A stretch of DNA of 64,000 nucleotides from Ceratotherium simum simum (GCF_000283155.1 NW_004454240.1:2381727-2445726), one strand, 5' to 3'; shown: positions 33,119 through 44,617, numbered from the stretch's first letter. Notes: generated by a model not told the origin, from the letters alone. A program made the numbers and translations.

Positions 33119-36100
33119 ATGGCAGTCTTAAACCCTCATGTATCAATAATCATTCTAAATGTAAATGGACTGAATTCTCCAGTTGAAAGACACAGACTAG
33201 GTGGATGGGTTAAAAAACAAGATCCAACCATATGCTGCCTCCAGGAAACACATCTCAGCTCTAAAGACAAACATAGGCACAGAGGGAAGGGATGGAAGAT
33301 GATACTCCAAGCTAATGGAAAACAAAAGAAAGCAGGTGTTGCCATACTTATATAAGACAAAGAAGACTTCAAGTTAAAAAAGACAATGAGAGACAAAGAG
33401 GGGCAGTATATAATGATAAAAGGGTCATTCCACCAAGAGGAAATGACACTTATGAATATATATGCACATAACACAAGGGCACCAAAGTACATAAAGCAAC
33501 TATTAACAGACCTGAAGGGAGAAATTAACAACAACACAATAATAGTAGGGGATCTCAACACCCCACTTCTATCAATGGACAGATCATCCAGACAAAATGT
33601 CAACAAAGAAATAGTAGATTTCAATGAAACACTTGATCGGATGGACTAAATAGATATATACAGAGCATTCCATCCCAAAACAGAATATACATTCTTCTCA
33701 AGTGCACATGGATCATTCTCAAAGATAGACCATATTTTGGGAAACAAGGCAAGCCTCAATAAATGTAAGAAGATTGAAATCATCCTAACCATCTTTTCTG
33801 ACCACAGTACTATGAAATTATAAATCAACTACAAGAAAAAACTGGGAAAGGCAGAAATATGTGCAGACTAGACAACATGCTACTGAACAACCATTGGATC
33901 AATGAAGAAATCAAAGAAGAAATTAAAAAAATACCTGGAGACAAACGAAAATGAAAATACAACATACCAACTCCTATGTGATGCAGCAATAGCAGCCATA
34001 AGAGGGAAATTCATAGGAATACAGGCCCGTCTCAAGAAAGAAGAAAAATCTTAAATAAGTAACATAAAACTGCACCTAATAGAATCAGAAAAAGAGAACA
34101 AACAAAGCCCAAAGTCAGCAGAAGGAGGGAAATAATAAAAATCAGAGCAGAAATAGAGACTAAAAAAACAGTAGAAAGGATTAATGAAACTAAGAGCTAG
34201 TTCTTTGATACGATAAACAAAATTGGAAAACCCTTAGCCAGACTCACCAAGAAAAAAAGAGAAGCCTCAAATAAATAAATTAGAAATGAAAGAGGAGGAA
34301 TTACAACAGATTCTGCAGAAATACAAAGGATTATAAGATTATACTATGAAAAACTATATGCCAACAAATTGGCATATTTGGCAAACCTAGAAGAAATGGA
34401 TAAATTCTTAGACTCACACAACCTTCCAAAACTGAATCAAGAAGAAATAGAGAATCTGAATAGACCAATCACAAGTAAAGAGATTGAAACAGTAATCGAA
34501 AACCTCCCAAAAAACAAGAGTTCAGGACCAGATGTCTTCTCTGGAGAATTTTACCAAACATTCAAAGAAGATTTAAAACCTATCCTTCTCAAACTATTCC
34601 AAAACATTGGAGAAGATGGAATGCTTCCCAACTCATTCTATGAGGCCAACAACACCTTCATACCAAAACCAGACGAGAACAACACAAACAAGGAAAATTA
34701 CAGACCAATATCGTTAATGATCATAGAGGCAAAAATCCTCAACAAAATATTGGCAAACCAAATACATCAATACCTTAAAAATATCATACACCATGATCAA
34801 GTGGGATTTATTCCAGAGGTGCAGGGATGGTTCAACATCTGCAGATCAATCAATGTGATACAGCACATTAACAAAATGAGGAATAAGAACCACATGATCA
34901 TCTCAATAGATGTAGGGAAAGCATTTGACAAGATCCAAAATCCATTTACGATAAAAAACTCTCGCTAAATGGGTATAGAAGGAAAGTACTTTGACATAAT
35001 AAAGGCCATATATGGCAAACCCACAGAAAACATCATACTTAATGGTGAAAAACAGAAAGCCATCCCTCTGCAAACAGGAACAAGACAAGGGTGCCCACTC
35101 TCACCACTCCTATTCAACACAGTTCTGGAGGTTTTGGCCAGAGCAACTAGACAAGAAAAAGAAATAAAAGGAATCCAAATTGGAGCGGAAGAAGTGAAAC
35201 TCTCACTGTTTGCATATGACAAGATCCTATATATAGAAAAGCTTAAAGAATCCATCAGAAAACCATTAGAAATAATCAACAACTGCAGCAAAGTTGCAGG
35301 ATACAAAATCAACTCATAAAATCATTTGCATTTCTATACACTAACAAGGAACTAGCAGAAAGAGAAATCAAGAATACAATCCCATTTATAATCTCAACAA
35401 AAAGAATAAAATATCTAGGAATAAACTTAACCAAAGAGATGAAAGACCTATACACTGAAAACTATAAGACATTATTGAAAGAAATTGAAGAAGACACAAA
35501 GAAATGGAAAGACATTCCATGCTCATGGGTTGGAAGAATCAACATAGTTAAAATGTCCATACTACCTAAAGCAATCTAGAGAGTCAATGCAATCCCAATC
35601 AGAATCCCAATGACATTCTTCATGGAAATTGAACAAAGAATACGAAAATTCATATGGGGCAACAAAAGACACAGAATAGCCAAGGCAATCCTGAGAAAAA
35701 AGAACAAAGCTGGAGGCATCACAGTCCCTGCCCTCAAAATATACTACAAAGCTATATTACTCAAAACAGCATGGTACCGGTTCAAAAACGGACACACAGA
35801 TCAATGGAAGTGAATTGAAAGCCCAGAAATAAAACCACACATCTATGGACAGTTAATCTTTGACAAAGGAGCCAAGAACATACAATGGAGAAAGGAAAGT
35901 CTCCTCAATAAATGGTGCTGGGAAAACTGGACAGCCCAATGCAAAAGAATGAAAGTAGACCATAATCTTGCACCATACACAAAAATTAACTCAAAATGGA
36001 TTAAAGACTTGAATGTAAGACCTGAAACCATAAAACTCCTAGAAAAAAATATAGGAAGTACGCTATTGGACACTGATATTAGCAGCATATTTTCAAACGC

Positions 36101-36949
36101 CATGTCTGACTAGGCAAGGGAAACAAAAGAAAAAGTTAACAAATGAGAGCACATCAAACTAAAAAGCTTGTGCAAAGCAAAGCAAACCATGAACAAAACG
36201 AAAAGACAACCCAACAACAGGGAGAAAATATTTGAAAATCACTTATCCAACAAGGGGTTGATCTCCATAATATACAAGGAACTCATACAACTCAACAACA
36301 ACAAAACAAACAACCCAATCAAAAAATGGGCAGAGGATATGAACAGGCATTTTTCCAAAGAAGATATACCGATGGCCAAAAGACACATGAAACGATGTTC
36401 AATGCCACTAATTAGGGAAATGCAAGTCAAAACAACAATGAGATATCACCTTACAACAGTCAGAATGGCTATAATTACCAAGACAAAAAAAAAAACAAAA
36501 AACAAATGTTGGAGAAGATGTGGAGAAAAGGGAACCCTCATCCACTGATGGTGGGAATGCAAACTACTGCAGACACTATGGAAAACAGCATGGAAATTTA
36601 TCAAAATATTAATAATGGAAATAACATACAATCCAGCTATCCCACTACTGGCCATTCATCCAAACAACTTGAAATCAATGATTCAAAGACATTTATGCAC
36701 CCCTATGTTCATTGCAGCATTATTCACAAAAGCCAAGACGTGGAAGCAACCCAAGTGCCCACCAACTGATGATTGGATAAAGAAGATATGGTATATATAT
36801 ATACAATGGAATACTACTCAGCTATAAAAAAAGACAAAATCATCCCATTTGCAACAATACGGATGGACCTTGAGGGTATGATGTTAAGTAAAATAAGCCA
36901 GACAGAGAAAGAGAAATACTGCATGATTTCACTCATGCATGGAATATAA
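33119..36949 (+). pseudogene. L1 copy A ORF2 (endonuclease-RT) pseudogene
   Basis: The ATG at 33119 gives MAVLNPHVSIIILNVNGLNS, the N-terminus of the APE-like endonuclease. CCLQETHLSSKD supplies the conserved Glu. 33386-33649 gives MNIYAHNTRAPKYIKQLL, then IIVGDLNTPLLSMDRS. The RT domain is at 34369-35319: [47 protein letters not shown], and then FAYDKILY in place of FADDMILY, so one catalytic Asp is lost. The thumb and connection are at 35600-35813. The cysteine-rich C-terminus is at about 36506-36550 ([13 protein letters not shown]), and the stop is TAA at 36947-36949. Stops at about 33353, 33647 and 34966 and other frameshifts disable it. Confidence 0.9.
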
Positions 36950-37166
36950 CAAATACATGGATAAAGAGAACAGATTAGTGGTTATCAGAGGGGAAGGGGG
37001 TGGGGGGTGGGTGAAAGGGGTAAAGGTACACATATGCACAGTGACGGACAATAATTAGACGACTTGGGGTGACCATGACGAAATCTACTCAGAAACTGAT
37101 AAAGAATAATGTACAACCGAAGTTACACAATGTTATAAGCCATTAAGATCTCAATAAAGTTACTGG
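36950..37166 (+). other. L1 copy A 3'UTR with G-rich tract
   Basis: 3'UTR with a purine G-run segment at about 36990-37021 (AGGGGAAGGGGGTGGGGGG, then TGGGTGAAAGGGG), followed by CAATAAAG, an imperfect AATAAA signal, and the A-tail. G-rich tracts are a known recurring feature of L1 3'UTRs. Confidence 0.8.
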
Positions 37167-37735
37167 AAAAAAAACGACTCAATTATATGCTGTCAACAAA
37201 ACCTCACTTCAAATGCAAAGACATAGGTTAAAAGTAAAAGAATGGAAAAAGATATATCACACTAACATTACTCAAGAAAAAAAGAGAAGATTGGCTACAT
37301 TATTATGAGATAAAGTAGACTTTAGAGCAAAGAAAATTACCAGAGATAGAGAAGGACATCACAAAATGATAAAAGGATGGATACACCGAGAAGACACAGA
37401 AAACATAAATGTGTATGCACCAAACAACAGAACTTCAAAATATGTAAAAACAAAACAGAATTGAAAAGACAGACATAAAAATCCAAAATTATAGTTAAGG
37501 ACTTTAACACCCCACTAACAGCAGTTCATAGAACCACCAGACAGAAAATTAGCAAATATATAGAACTGAACACTACAATCCTCAAAGAGGGTCTAATTTC
37601 CGTTTATATAACACTTTCCCCAAAAACAGCAAAATACACAATTTTTTAAGTCCCCATGGAACATTCACTAAGACAGATCATATCCTGGATTAAAAAGCAA
37701 ACTTCCACAAATTTAGAGGCATTGAAAGAATACAG

Positions 37736-38048
37736 GGGCCGGCCCCATGGCTTAGCAGTTAAGTGCGCGCTCCGCTACCGGTGGCCCAGGTTCGGATCCT
37801 GGGCACGCAATGACACACTGCTTCTCCGGCCATGCTGAGGTCGTGTCGCACATACAGCAACTAGAAGGATGTGCAACTATGACATACAACTATCTACTGG
37901 GGCTTTGGGTGAAAAAAAAAAGGAGGAGGATTGGCAATAGATGTTAGCTCAGAGCTGGTCTTTCTCAGCAAAAAGAGGAGGATTAACATGGGTGTTAGCT
38001 CAGGGCTGATCTTCCTCACATACAAAAAAATAAATAAATAAATAAAAA
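37736..38048 (+). repeat. ERE SINE, full length
   Basis: Head GGGCCGGCCCCATGGCTTAGCAGTTAAGTGCG with A-box-like GGCTTAGCAG, B-box-like GGTTCGGATCC, CAGCAACTAGAAGGATGTGCAAC, CTACTGGGGCTTTGGG, and both GGAGGATT / TTAGCTCAG modules. The tail is (AAAT)n. TSD GAAAGAATACAG at 37724-37735 and 38049-38060 (12 bp, identical). Inserted in the old L1 ORF2. Confidence 0.97.
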
Positions 38049-38318
38049 GAAAGAATACAGAATGTATTCTATGAACAAAAGGGACTCAGACTAGAAATCA
38101 GTAATACAAAGAAAATACGAAAATCTACAGACATTTGGAAACTAAAAACACACTTCAAACAACCAATGAGTTGAAGAGAAGTCTCAAAGGAAACAAAAAA
38201 ACACACAGAACTGAATGCAAATGAAAACACTACATATCAAAATGCATGGGATGCAACTAAAGCAGTGCTGACAGGGAAATTTATAGCACTAAGTGCTTAC
38301 ATTAGAAAAGAGGAAAGG

Positions 38319-38619
38319 GGGCCAGCCCCATGGCTTAGTGGTTAAGTGCGTGTGCTCCGCTACTGGCAGCCCGGGTTCGGATCCCAGGCGCACACCAACG
38401 CACCGCTTCTCCGGCCATGCTAAGGCCACGTACCAAATACAGCAACTAGAAGGATGTGCAACTATGACATACAACTATCTACTGGGGCTTTGGGGGAAAA
38501 AAAGGAGGAGGATTGGCAATAGATGTTAGCTAAGAGCCGGTCTTCCTCAGCAAAAAGAGGCAGATTAGCATGGATGTTAGCTCATGGCTGATCTTCCTCA
38601 CAAAAAAATAAAAAGAAAA
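38319..38619 (+). repeat. ERE SINE, full length
   Basis: Same long structure as the copy 270 bp upstream: GGCCAGCCCCATGGCTTAGTGGTTAAGTGCG, B-box-like GGTTCGGATCCC, GAAGGATGTGCAACTATGAC, and paired 3' modules with an A-rich tail. TSD GAAAAGAGGAAAGG at 38305-38318 and 38620-38633 (14 bp, identical). It is in the same orientation and the same host L1. Confidence 0.97.
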
Positions 38620-39836
38620 GAAAAGAGGAAAGGTCTCAAAGAAATAATTTAAATTCCTACCTCAGGAAACTAGAAAAAGAAGAGCAAAATATGCCCAAAG
38701 TAATCAGAAGGAAGAAATTAATAAAGACAAGGCAGAAATCAATGAAATTGGAAACAGGAAGACAAAGAGAAAATCAATGAAACAAAAATATAATTCTTTA
38801 GGAAAAATCAATAAAATTGAAAAATCTTTGGCAAGTTTGACAAAGTAAAAAGTAAAATAGACAGAAATCACCAATATAAGGAATGAAACGGGGTCAGTAT
38901 GGATCCTGTAGCCATTAAATGAATAATAAGTTTCCTGGAGTAGACATACTTTTCCTTATTCTTTCCACTAAGTACAACAAAATATCCTGGACATTATATA
39001 ATAAAACAAACGTAAGAAGACTTTGAAAGGTGGAGAGAAGGCAAACCGTCTGGGAATCTTGGGACCCAAGGAATGACATAGTGATGTTTTGCAGGTTTTC
39101 TTTTCACTCAATATATCCCAGACTTGTAACTGAAGAAGACAGCAACCCAGAAATACCAACAGGAGCAGACAAAGAAAAACCCTAACAAAATCCTCCTCTC
39201 TTGAGCCAAAGGACCAGGAAAGGAGCAATCTGGTATGAGAGAAAACTTTTAGACAATAACCTCTCTACTTCAGCCAAACACTACAGAAAAACACTTGTCC
39301 CACCCCTACCCATGCCACCAAAGGCCAAGTGGGAAACCTAGAGTTCCACTCTGATGAAGTTATAACAAGGTGCCCCAATCCCCTGCAGATGTGGTATGAG
39401 AGAAGGCTGAATAGGGAGCTGGGACTTTCATCCCCACTAGCAGGTAACTATACTCCCCCACTTGCAGTGTCAGAAGAGACCAAGCACGTGGTGAGTTGGA
39501 ACTCCCACCCCTACCCAGCAGTAATGAGAAGCCCCTTCTCTCTCAGGTGTCAAAGGAGACCAAGTGTGGGACCTGCACTTCTACATCTACCTGGAAGTAA
39601 TTAGGTGGCAATCCCCTCTCCCCCTGACAGAAGAGTGTCACAAAAAGCCAGTTAAAGCAGAAGCTGTAAATAATATCCAGAGCCTTAAAACAAAATGTGA
39701 AACGTCAAGGTTTCAATAAAAAACTACTTGTCATACCAAGAACCAAGAATATCTCAAACTGAATGAAAAAAGATAATCAAGAGAAGCCAACTAGTGAGAT
39801 GACAGAGATGACAGGACTCTATGACAAATATTTTTA

Positions 39837-40661
39837 TTTTTTTGTTTATTGCAGTAACATTGGTTTATAACATTGTATAAATTTCAGGTGTACATCATTA
39901 TACTTCTATTTCTGCATGGATTACATCATTTTCTCATGTTCACCACCCAAATACTAATTAGAATCCATAACCACACACATGTGCATAATTATCCCTTTTG
40001 CCCTCCTCCCTCCCCTCTTGCTGTCTGGTAATTGCCAATCCAATCTCTGTCTCTATGTGTTTGTTTGTTGTTGTTATTATCTACTACTTAATGAGGGAAA
40101 TCATATGGTATTTGACCTTTTCCCTCTGACTTATTTCACTTTGCATAATACCCGCAAGGTCCATCCATGTTGTCACAAATGGCTGGATTTTATCATTTCT
40201 TATGGCTGAGTAGTATTCCATTGTGTATATATACCACATCTTCTTTATCCATTTGTGCCTTGATGGGCACTTAGGCTGCTTCCAAGTCTTGGCTGTTGTG
40301 AATAAGGCTGCAATGAACACAGGGGTGCATGTATCTTTACGCATTGGTGTTTTCAAGTTCTTTGGATAAATACCCAGCAATAGAACACCTAGATCATATG
40401 GTAGTTCTATCCTTAATTTTTTGAGGAATCCCCACACTGTTTTCCATAGTGGCTGCACCAGTTTGTACTCCCACCAGCAGTGTATGAGAGTTCCCTTCTC
40501 TCCAACACTTGTTGTTTCCTGTCTTGTTAATTATAGCCATTCTGACAGGCATGAGGTGATATCTCATTGTAGTTTTGATTTGTGTTTCCCTGATAGTTAA
40601 TGATGTTGAACATCTTTTCATGCACCTGTTGGCCATCTGTATATCTTCTTTGAAGAAATGG
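39837..40661 (-). mobile_element. 5'-truncated L1 insertion, minus strand
   Basis: About 825 bp of L1 3' end on the reverse strand (ORF2 C-terminus plus 3'UTR), flanked by a 16-bp TSD, ATGACAAATATTTTTA, at 39821-39836 and 40662-40677. The C-terminal frame is long and readable on the minus strand (40084-40458), including [32 protein letters not shown], and MEYYSAIRNDKIQPFVTTWMDLAGIMQSEISQ. A typical target-primed insertion into the old L1 ORF1. Confidence 0.93.
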
Positions 40662-40689
40662 ATGACAAATATTTTTAAAATAACCATCA

Positions 40690-41190
40690 TAAGAATGCTT
40701 CAATGAGTAATTATGAACAAATGAAAAAATAGAAAGCCTCACAAAGAAATAGAAAGTCTCAGTAAATAAATGGAAGATATAAATAAGAACCGAATGGAAA
40801 TATTAAAACTGAAAAAGAAAAACAAATAAAAAGCTCAGCTGATGTGCTCAACCGTAGTCACATCAAATTAAACTTTTGAAAACTAAAAACAGAGAAAAAA
40901 ATCTTTGCAGCCAGAGAAAATTGAAACCTTATCTAGTTGGGAAAAACAATTCAAATGGCAGTGGATTTCCTCTAAGAAACCAGGAAGGCCAGAAGGAAGT
41001 GGCACAACATTTTTCAGGTGCTGAAAGAAAAGAACTGTCAAGCACTGAATCCTATACTCAGTGAAAATATTTTTCAGAAATTAAAGGGAAATCAAGATAT
41101 CTCAGATGAGGGAAAACTAACAGGATTTCTCACCAGCAGACCTAACCTAAAATAATAGCTAAAGGAAGCTCAGAAAGAGAAAGGAAATGA
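40690..41190 (+). pseudogene. L1 ORF1 C-terminal pseudogene (old element)
   Basis: DNA follows old L1 ORF1 3' sequence: AACTTTTGAAAACTAAAAACAG, AATTCAAATGGCAGTGGATTTCCTC, CAGGAAGGCCAGAAGGAAGTGGCACAACATTTTTCAGGTGCTG, AAAACTAACAGGATTTCTCACCAGCAGACC. The coding frame is broken. The coiled-coil part lies across the younger L1 insertion. Confidence 0.75.
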
Positions 41191-42646
41191 TAAAAGTAGG
41201 AATTTTGGTACATCAGGAAGGAAGAAAGAACAAAAGAGTAAAAATAAGGTAAATACAATAGACTTTCTCCTTTTGACTTTTCTGAATTACATTTTACAAT
41301 TGAATCAAAAGTTATAACACTGTCTTATGTGGCTCCAATATATGTAGAGAAATATTTTTAAAAATTATATTATAATTGGAGGAGGGGAGAGTAAAGGGAC
41401 TTAAGAGAGGTAAGGTTTCTACAGTTTACTCAAATTGGTATTTCAATACCAGTAGATTGATATGCTATGTACACATAATGTAATACCAAGAGCAACCACT
41501 AAACAACCTACACAAAGAGATATATTCAAAAGCCCTATTAAAGTGGAATTCTAAAAACTGTTCAAGTACTCCACAGGAAAGCAGAAAAAAAGAAAACAGA
41601 AATAAAAAAGAACACAGGATAAAGAGAAAACAAAAAAACTTGGCAGATTTAAGCCCTAACATATCAACAATTACCTTAAATGTAAATGGTCTAAATGCAC
41701 CAATGAAAAGACAGATTTGCAGCGTGGATTAAAAAACGACTTGACTACAGCTGGCTACAAGAAACTCACTTCAAATATAACAAGTGTATACAGAAATATA
41801 ATTGAGTTTTGCATTTTAATCTTGCATACCGACTTTGTTGAACGTGTATTAGTTCTAGGATTTTTTTTTTTTTGGCAGATCATTTGGGATTTTCTACGTA
41901 GACAATCATATCATCTGCAAATAGAAATAGTTTTATTTCTTCTTTCTCATCAGTATGCCTTTCATTTCTTTTTTTTGCTAAGGCAAGTTGAGCAAGTTCC
42001 ATGTTGAGTAAGAATGGTGACAGTACATATCCTTGCCTTGTTCCAATCTTAGGAGGAAAGCATTCAGTCTTTTACCATAAAGTATGATGCTGGCTGTAGT
42101 TTTATTTATAGATGATTTTGATCAATTTGAGGAAGTTCCTCTGTACTCCTAGTTTAATGAGGGTTTAAATGATGAATGGGTGTTTGATTTTCTCAAGTGC
42201 TTTTCCACCATCAATTGATAAGATCACATAATTTTTCTTCTTTAGCCTGTTGATATGTGGGGCTAAACTTATTGATTTCCAAATGTTAAACCAATCTTGC
42301 ATAAAGGATGGAATAAATCCCACTTAGTCATGATGTATAATTGTTTTGTATATCGTGGCACTCTATTTGCTAATATTTTGTGGAGGATTTTTGCACTTAA
42401 TTGGATGAGAGATATTGGTCCTTAGTTTTCCTTTTTAGTGCTGCTTTGTCTGGTTTGGGTATCAGGGTGACATTGGTCTCATCAAATAAGTTGGTAAATG
42501 TTTCCTCCTCTCCTATTTTCTACAAGAGATTGTATAAAATTGGTGCTAATTCTTAAAATATTTGGTAGAGTTATTCAGCGAAACCACCTGGGCTTGAAGA
42601 TTCCTTTTTGGGGAGATTTTAATTACATTGAGCTCTATGTATTTTT

Positions 42647-42942
42647 GTGTGTGTGTGTGAGGAAGATCAGCCATTAGCAAACATCCATGCCAATCCTTGT
42701 GTGTGGGTGTGTGTGTGTTTGTGAGGAAGATCAGGCCATAGCAAACATCCATGCCAATCCTTCCTTTTTATGCTGAGGAAGACTGGACCTGGGGTAACAT
42801 CTGTGCCTATCTTCCTGCCCTTTATATGGGACACTGCAACAGCATGACCTGACAAGTGGTGCCTCGCTGGGCGCCCAGGATCTGAACCTGAGGTGCCAGC
42901 AGCGGAGCGTGCGCACTTAACCGCTACGCCACGGGGCCGGCC
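42647..42942 (-). repeat. ERE SINE at the junction of L1 copy B
   Basis: Reverse-strand ERE with head GCCACGGGGCCGGCC and B-box-like GGATCTGAACCTG. The 3' module GAGGAAGATCAG-CCA-AGCAAACATCCATGCCAATCC is present twice (about 42659 and 42723), separated by a (GT)n tract. Target copies CTATGTATTTTT are at 42635-42646 and 42943-42954. The third copy, at 49541-49552, is the far TSD of L1 copy B. Confidence 0.95.
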
Positions 42943-43290
42943 CTATGTATTTTTTTAAATTGACATCATAGTAGTTTATAACACTGTGCAATTTCAGTTG
43001 TACGTTATTTTCAGTCACCATATAAATGTAGCCCTTCACCCCTTGTGCTCACCCCCCAACCCTCTTCCCCCTGGTAACCACCGAACTGTTCTCTCTGTGC
43101 TTGTGTTAGTTTATCTTCCACAAATGAGTGAAATCATACATTTCATAATCATTTGTCTTTCTTTGTCTGGCTTATTTCACTTAACTTAATACCCTCCATC
43201 CATGTTGTGGGCGAATGGGATGATTTTGTCTTTTGTTATGGCTGTGCAGTATCCATTGTATATATATACCACATCTTCTTTATCCAATCA

Positions 43291-43939
43291 TCAGTTGATG
43301 GGCACTTGAGTTGCTTCCACATCATGGCTTTTGTGAATAATGTTGCAATGAACATAGGGGTGCATAAATGTCTTTGGATCATTGATTTCAAGTTGTTTGG
43401 ATAAATGCCCAGTAGTGGGATAGCTGGATTGTATGGTATTTCCATTATTAATATTTTGAGAAATTTCCATACTGTTTTCCATAGTGGCTGCAGTAGTTTG
43501 CATTCCCCCCAGTAGTGGATGAGGGTTCCCTTTTCTCCACATCTTCTCCAACATTTGTTGTTTTTTTGTCTTGGTAATTATAGCCATTCTGATTCGTGTA
43601 AGGTGATATCTCATTGTTAGGTTGCTTCCATGTCTTGGCTATAGTGAATAATGCAATGAACATAGGGGTGCATAAGCCTCTTTGGATTGTTGATTTCAAG
43701 TTCTTTGGATAAATACACAGTAGTGGGATAACTGGGTCATATGGTATTTCTATTTTTAATCTTTTGAGGATTCTCCGTACTGTTTTCCATGGAGGCTGCG
43801 CCAGTTTGCATTCCCACCAGTAGTGCATGAGGGTTCCCTTTTCTCCACAACCTCTCCAACATTTTTTATTATTTATCTTGGTGATTATAGCCATTCTAAC
43901 AGGTGTAAGGTAATACTTTAGTGTAGTTTTGATTAGCAT
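43291..43939 (-). repeat. Duplicated, divergent L1 3' segment in copy B
   Basis: The stretch 43310-43617 and the stretch 43618-43930 are two versions of the same ORF2 3' region (GTTGCTTCCA, TAATG-TGCAATGAACATAGGGGTGCATAA, GATTTCAAGTT-TTTGGATAAAT, TTCCCTTTTCTCCAC). They differ at many positions. The junction at about 43617-43618 has no polyA. The left version matches copy A of this window; the right version is the ordinary upstream continuation of copy B. Confidence 0.88.
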
Positions 43940-44617
43940 TTCCCTGATGATTAGTGATCTTTAACATCTTTTCAGGTGCTTATTGGTCATCTGTCTATCT
44001 TCCATGGACAAATGTCTGTTCATATGCTCCACCCATTTTTTTTTATCAGGTTTTTTTTTGTTGTTCAGTTGTGTGAGTTCTTTATATATTACGGACATTA
44101 ACCCCTTGTCAGATATATGATTTGCAAATATTTTCTCCCAGCTGGTGGGTTGTCTATTCATTTTGATGCTGGTTTCCTTTGCCTTACAGAAGCTCTTTAG
44201 TGTGATGAAGTCCCACTTGTTTATTTTTCCTTTTGTTTCCCTTGTCTGAGTAGACATGGAATTCAAAAATCCCTCTAAGACTGATGCCAAAGAGTGTACT
44301 GCCTATATTTTCTTCTAGGATTTTTATGATTTCAGGTCTTACATTCAAGTCTTTGATCCATTTTGAGTTAATTTTTGTGTACGGTGCAAGATAACGGTCT
44401 ATTTTCATTCTGTTGCATGTGGCTGTCCAGTTTTCCCAGCACCATTTATTGAAAAGACTTTCCTTTCTCCATTGTATATTCTTAGCGCCTTGTTGAAGAT
44501 CAGCTGTATGTATATGTGTGGTTTTATTTCTGGGCTTTCAATTCTCTTCCATTGATCTGTGTGTCCGTTTTTGTACCAGTACCAGACTGTCTGGATTATT
44601 ATAGCTTTGTAGTATAT

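Larger units (their letters stand above)
30647..37166 (+). mobile_element. Near-full-length younger L1, copy A
   Basis: About 6.5 kb, from the 5' end GAGGAGTGATGTCAGCAACATGGCAGAGTGAG to CAATAAAGTTACTGG plus A-tail. The 5'UTR (30647-31688) contains tandem units of about 240 bp. ORF1 is at 31689-32675, ORF2 at 33119-36949, and the 3'UTR has a G-rich tract at 36990-37021. It is inserted in an older L1: host sequence AAAACATGACCCA before and AAAACGACTCA after is the decayed TSD, and the host resumes at the next codon. Frames are largely readable but hold stops and frameshifts, so it is inactive. Confidence 0.92.
28780..38935 (+). mobile_element. Old near-full-length L1 (L1M-type), interrupted three times
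   Basis: 5'UTR at about 28780-29230, with repeated CACTGGCACTGGGTGGCCAG / TGACACTGGGTGGCCCATGG motifs. ORF1 is at about 29230-30085. The ORF2 start is at about 30555-30646 (AACATATCAGTAATTACTTTAAATATAAATGG). ORF2 resumes after the copy A insertion at about 37183 (CAATTATATGCTGTCAACAAAACCTCACTTC), is cut by EREs at 37736-38048 and 38319-38619, and ends near 38935 at the start of the RT region. All frames are broken. Confidence 0.8.
38936..41785 (+). mobile_element. Second old L1 (plus strand): 5'UTR, ORF1 and ORF2 start
   Basis: 5'UTR at about 38936-39820 with repeated GGAGACCAAG / GTGGGAACTC and TATGAGAGA motifs. ORF1 is at about 39780-41190, interrupted by the L1 at 39837-40661. The spacer is at 41200-41650 (CTTATGTGGCTCCAATATATGTAGAG). 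The ORF2 start (ACATATCAACAATTACCTTAAATGTAAATGGTCTAAATGC) runs to GAAACTCACTTCAAATATAAC at about 41785. There the sequence changes abruptly to minus-strand L1. Confidence 0.78.

Noticed and set aside
34369..34968. 199-residue plus-strand open frame
   Set aside because: L1 copy A ORF2 RT region ([31 protein letters not shown]). It belongs to a broken retrotransposon frame.
37736..38619. tRNA-like heads with A and B boxes, considered as tRNA genes
   Set aside because: They are the tRNA-derived 5' parts of ERE SINEs. They lack a cloverleaf 3' half and are followed by the ERE body and A-rich tail.
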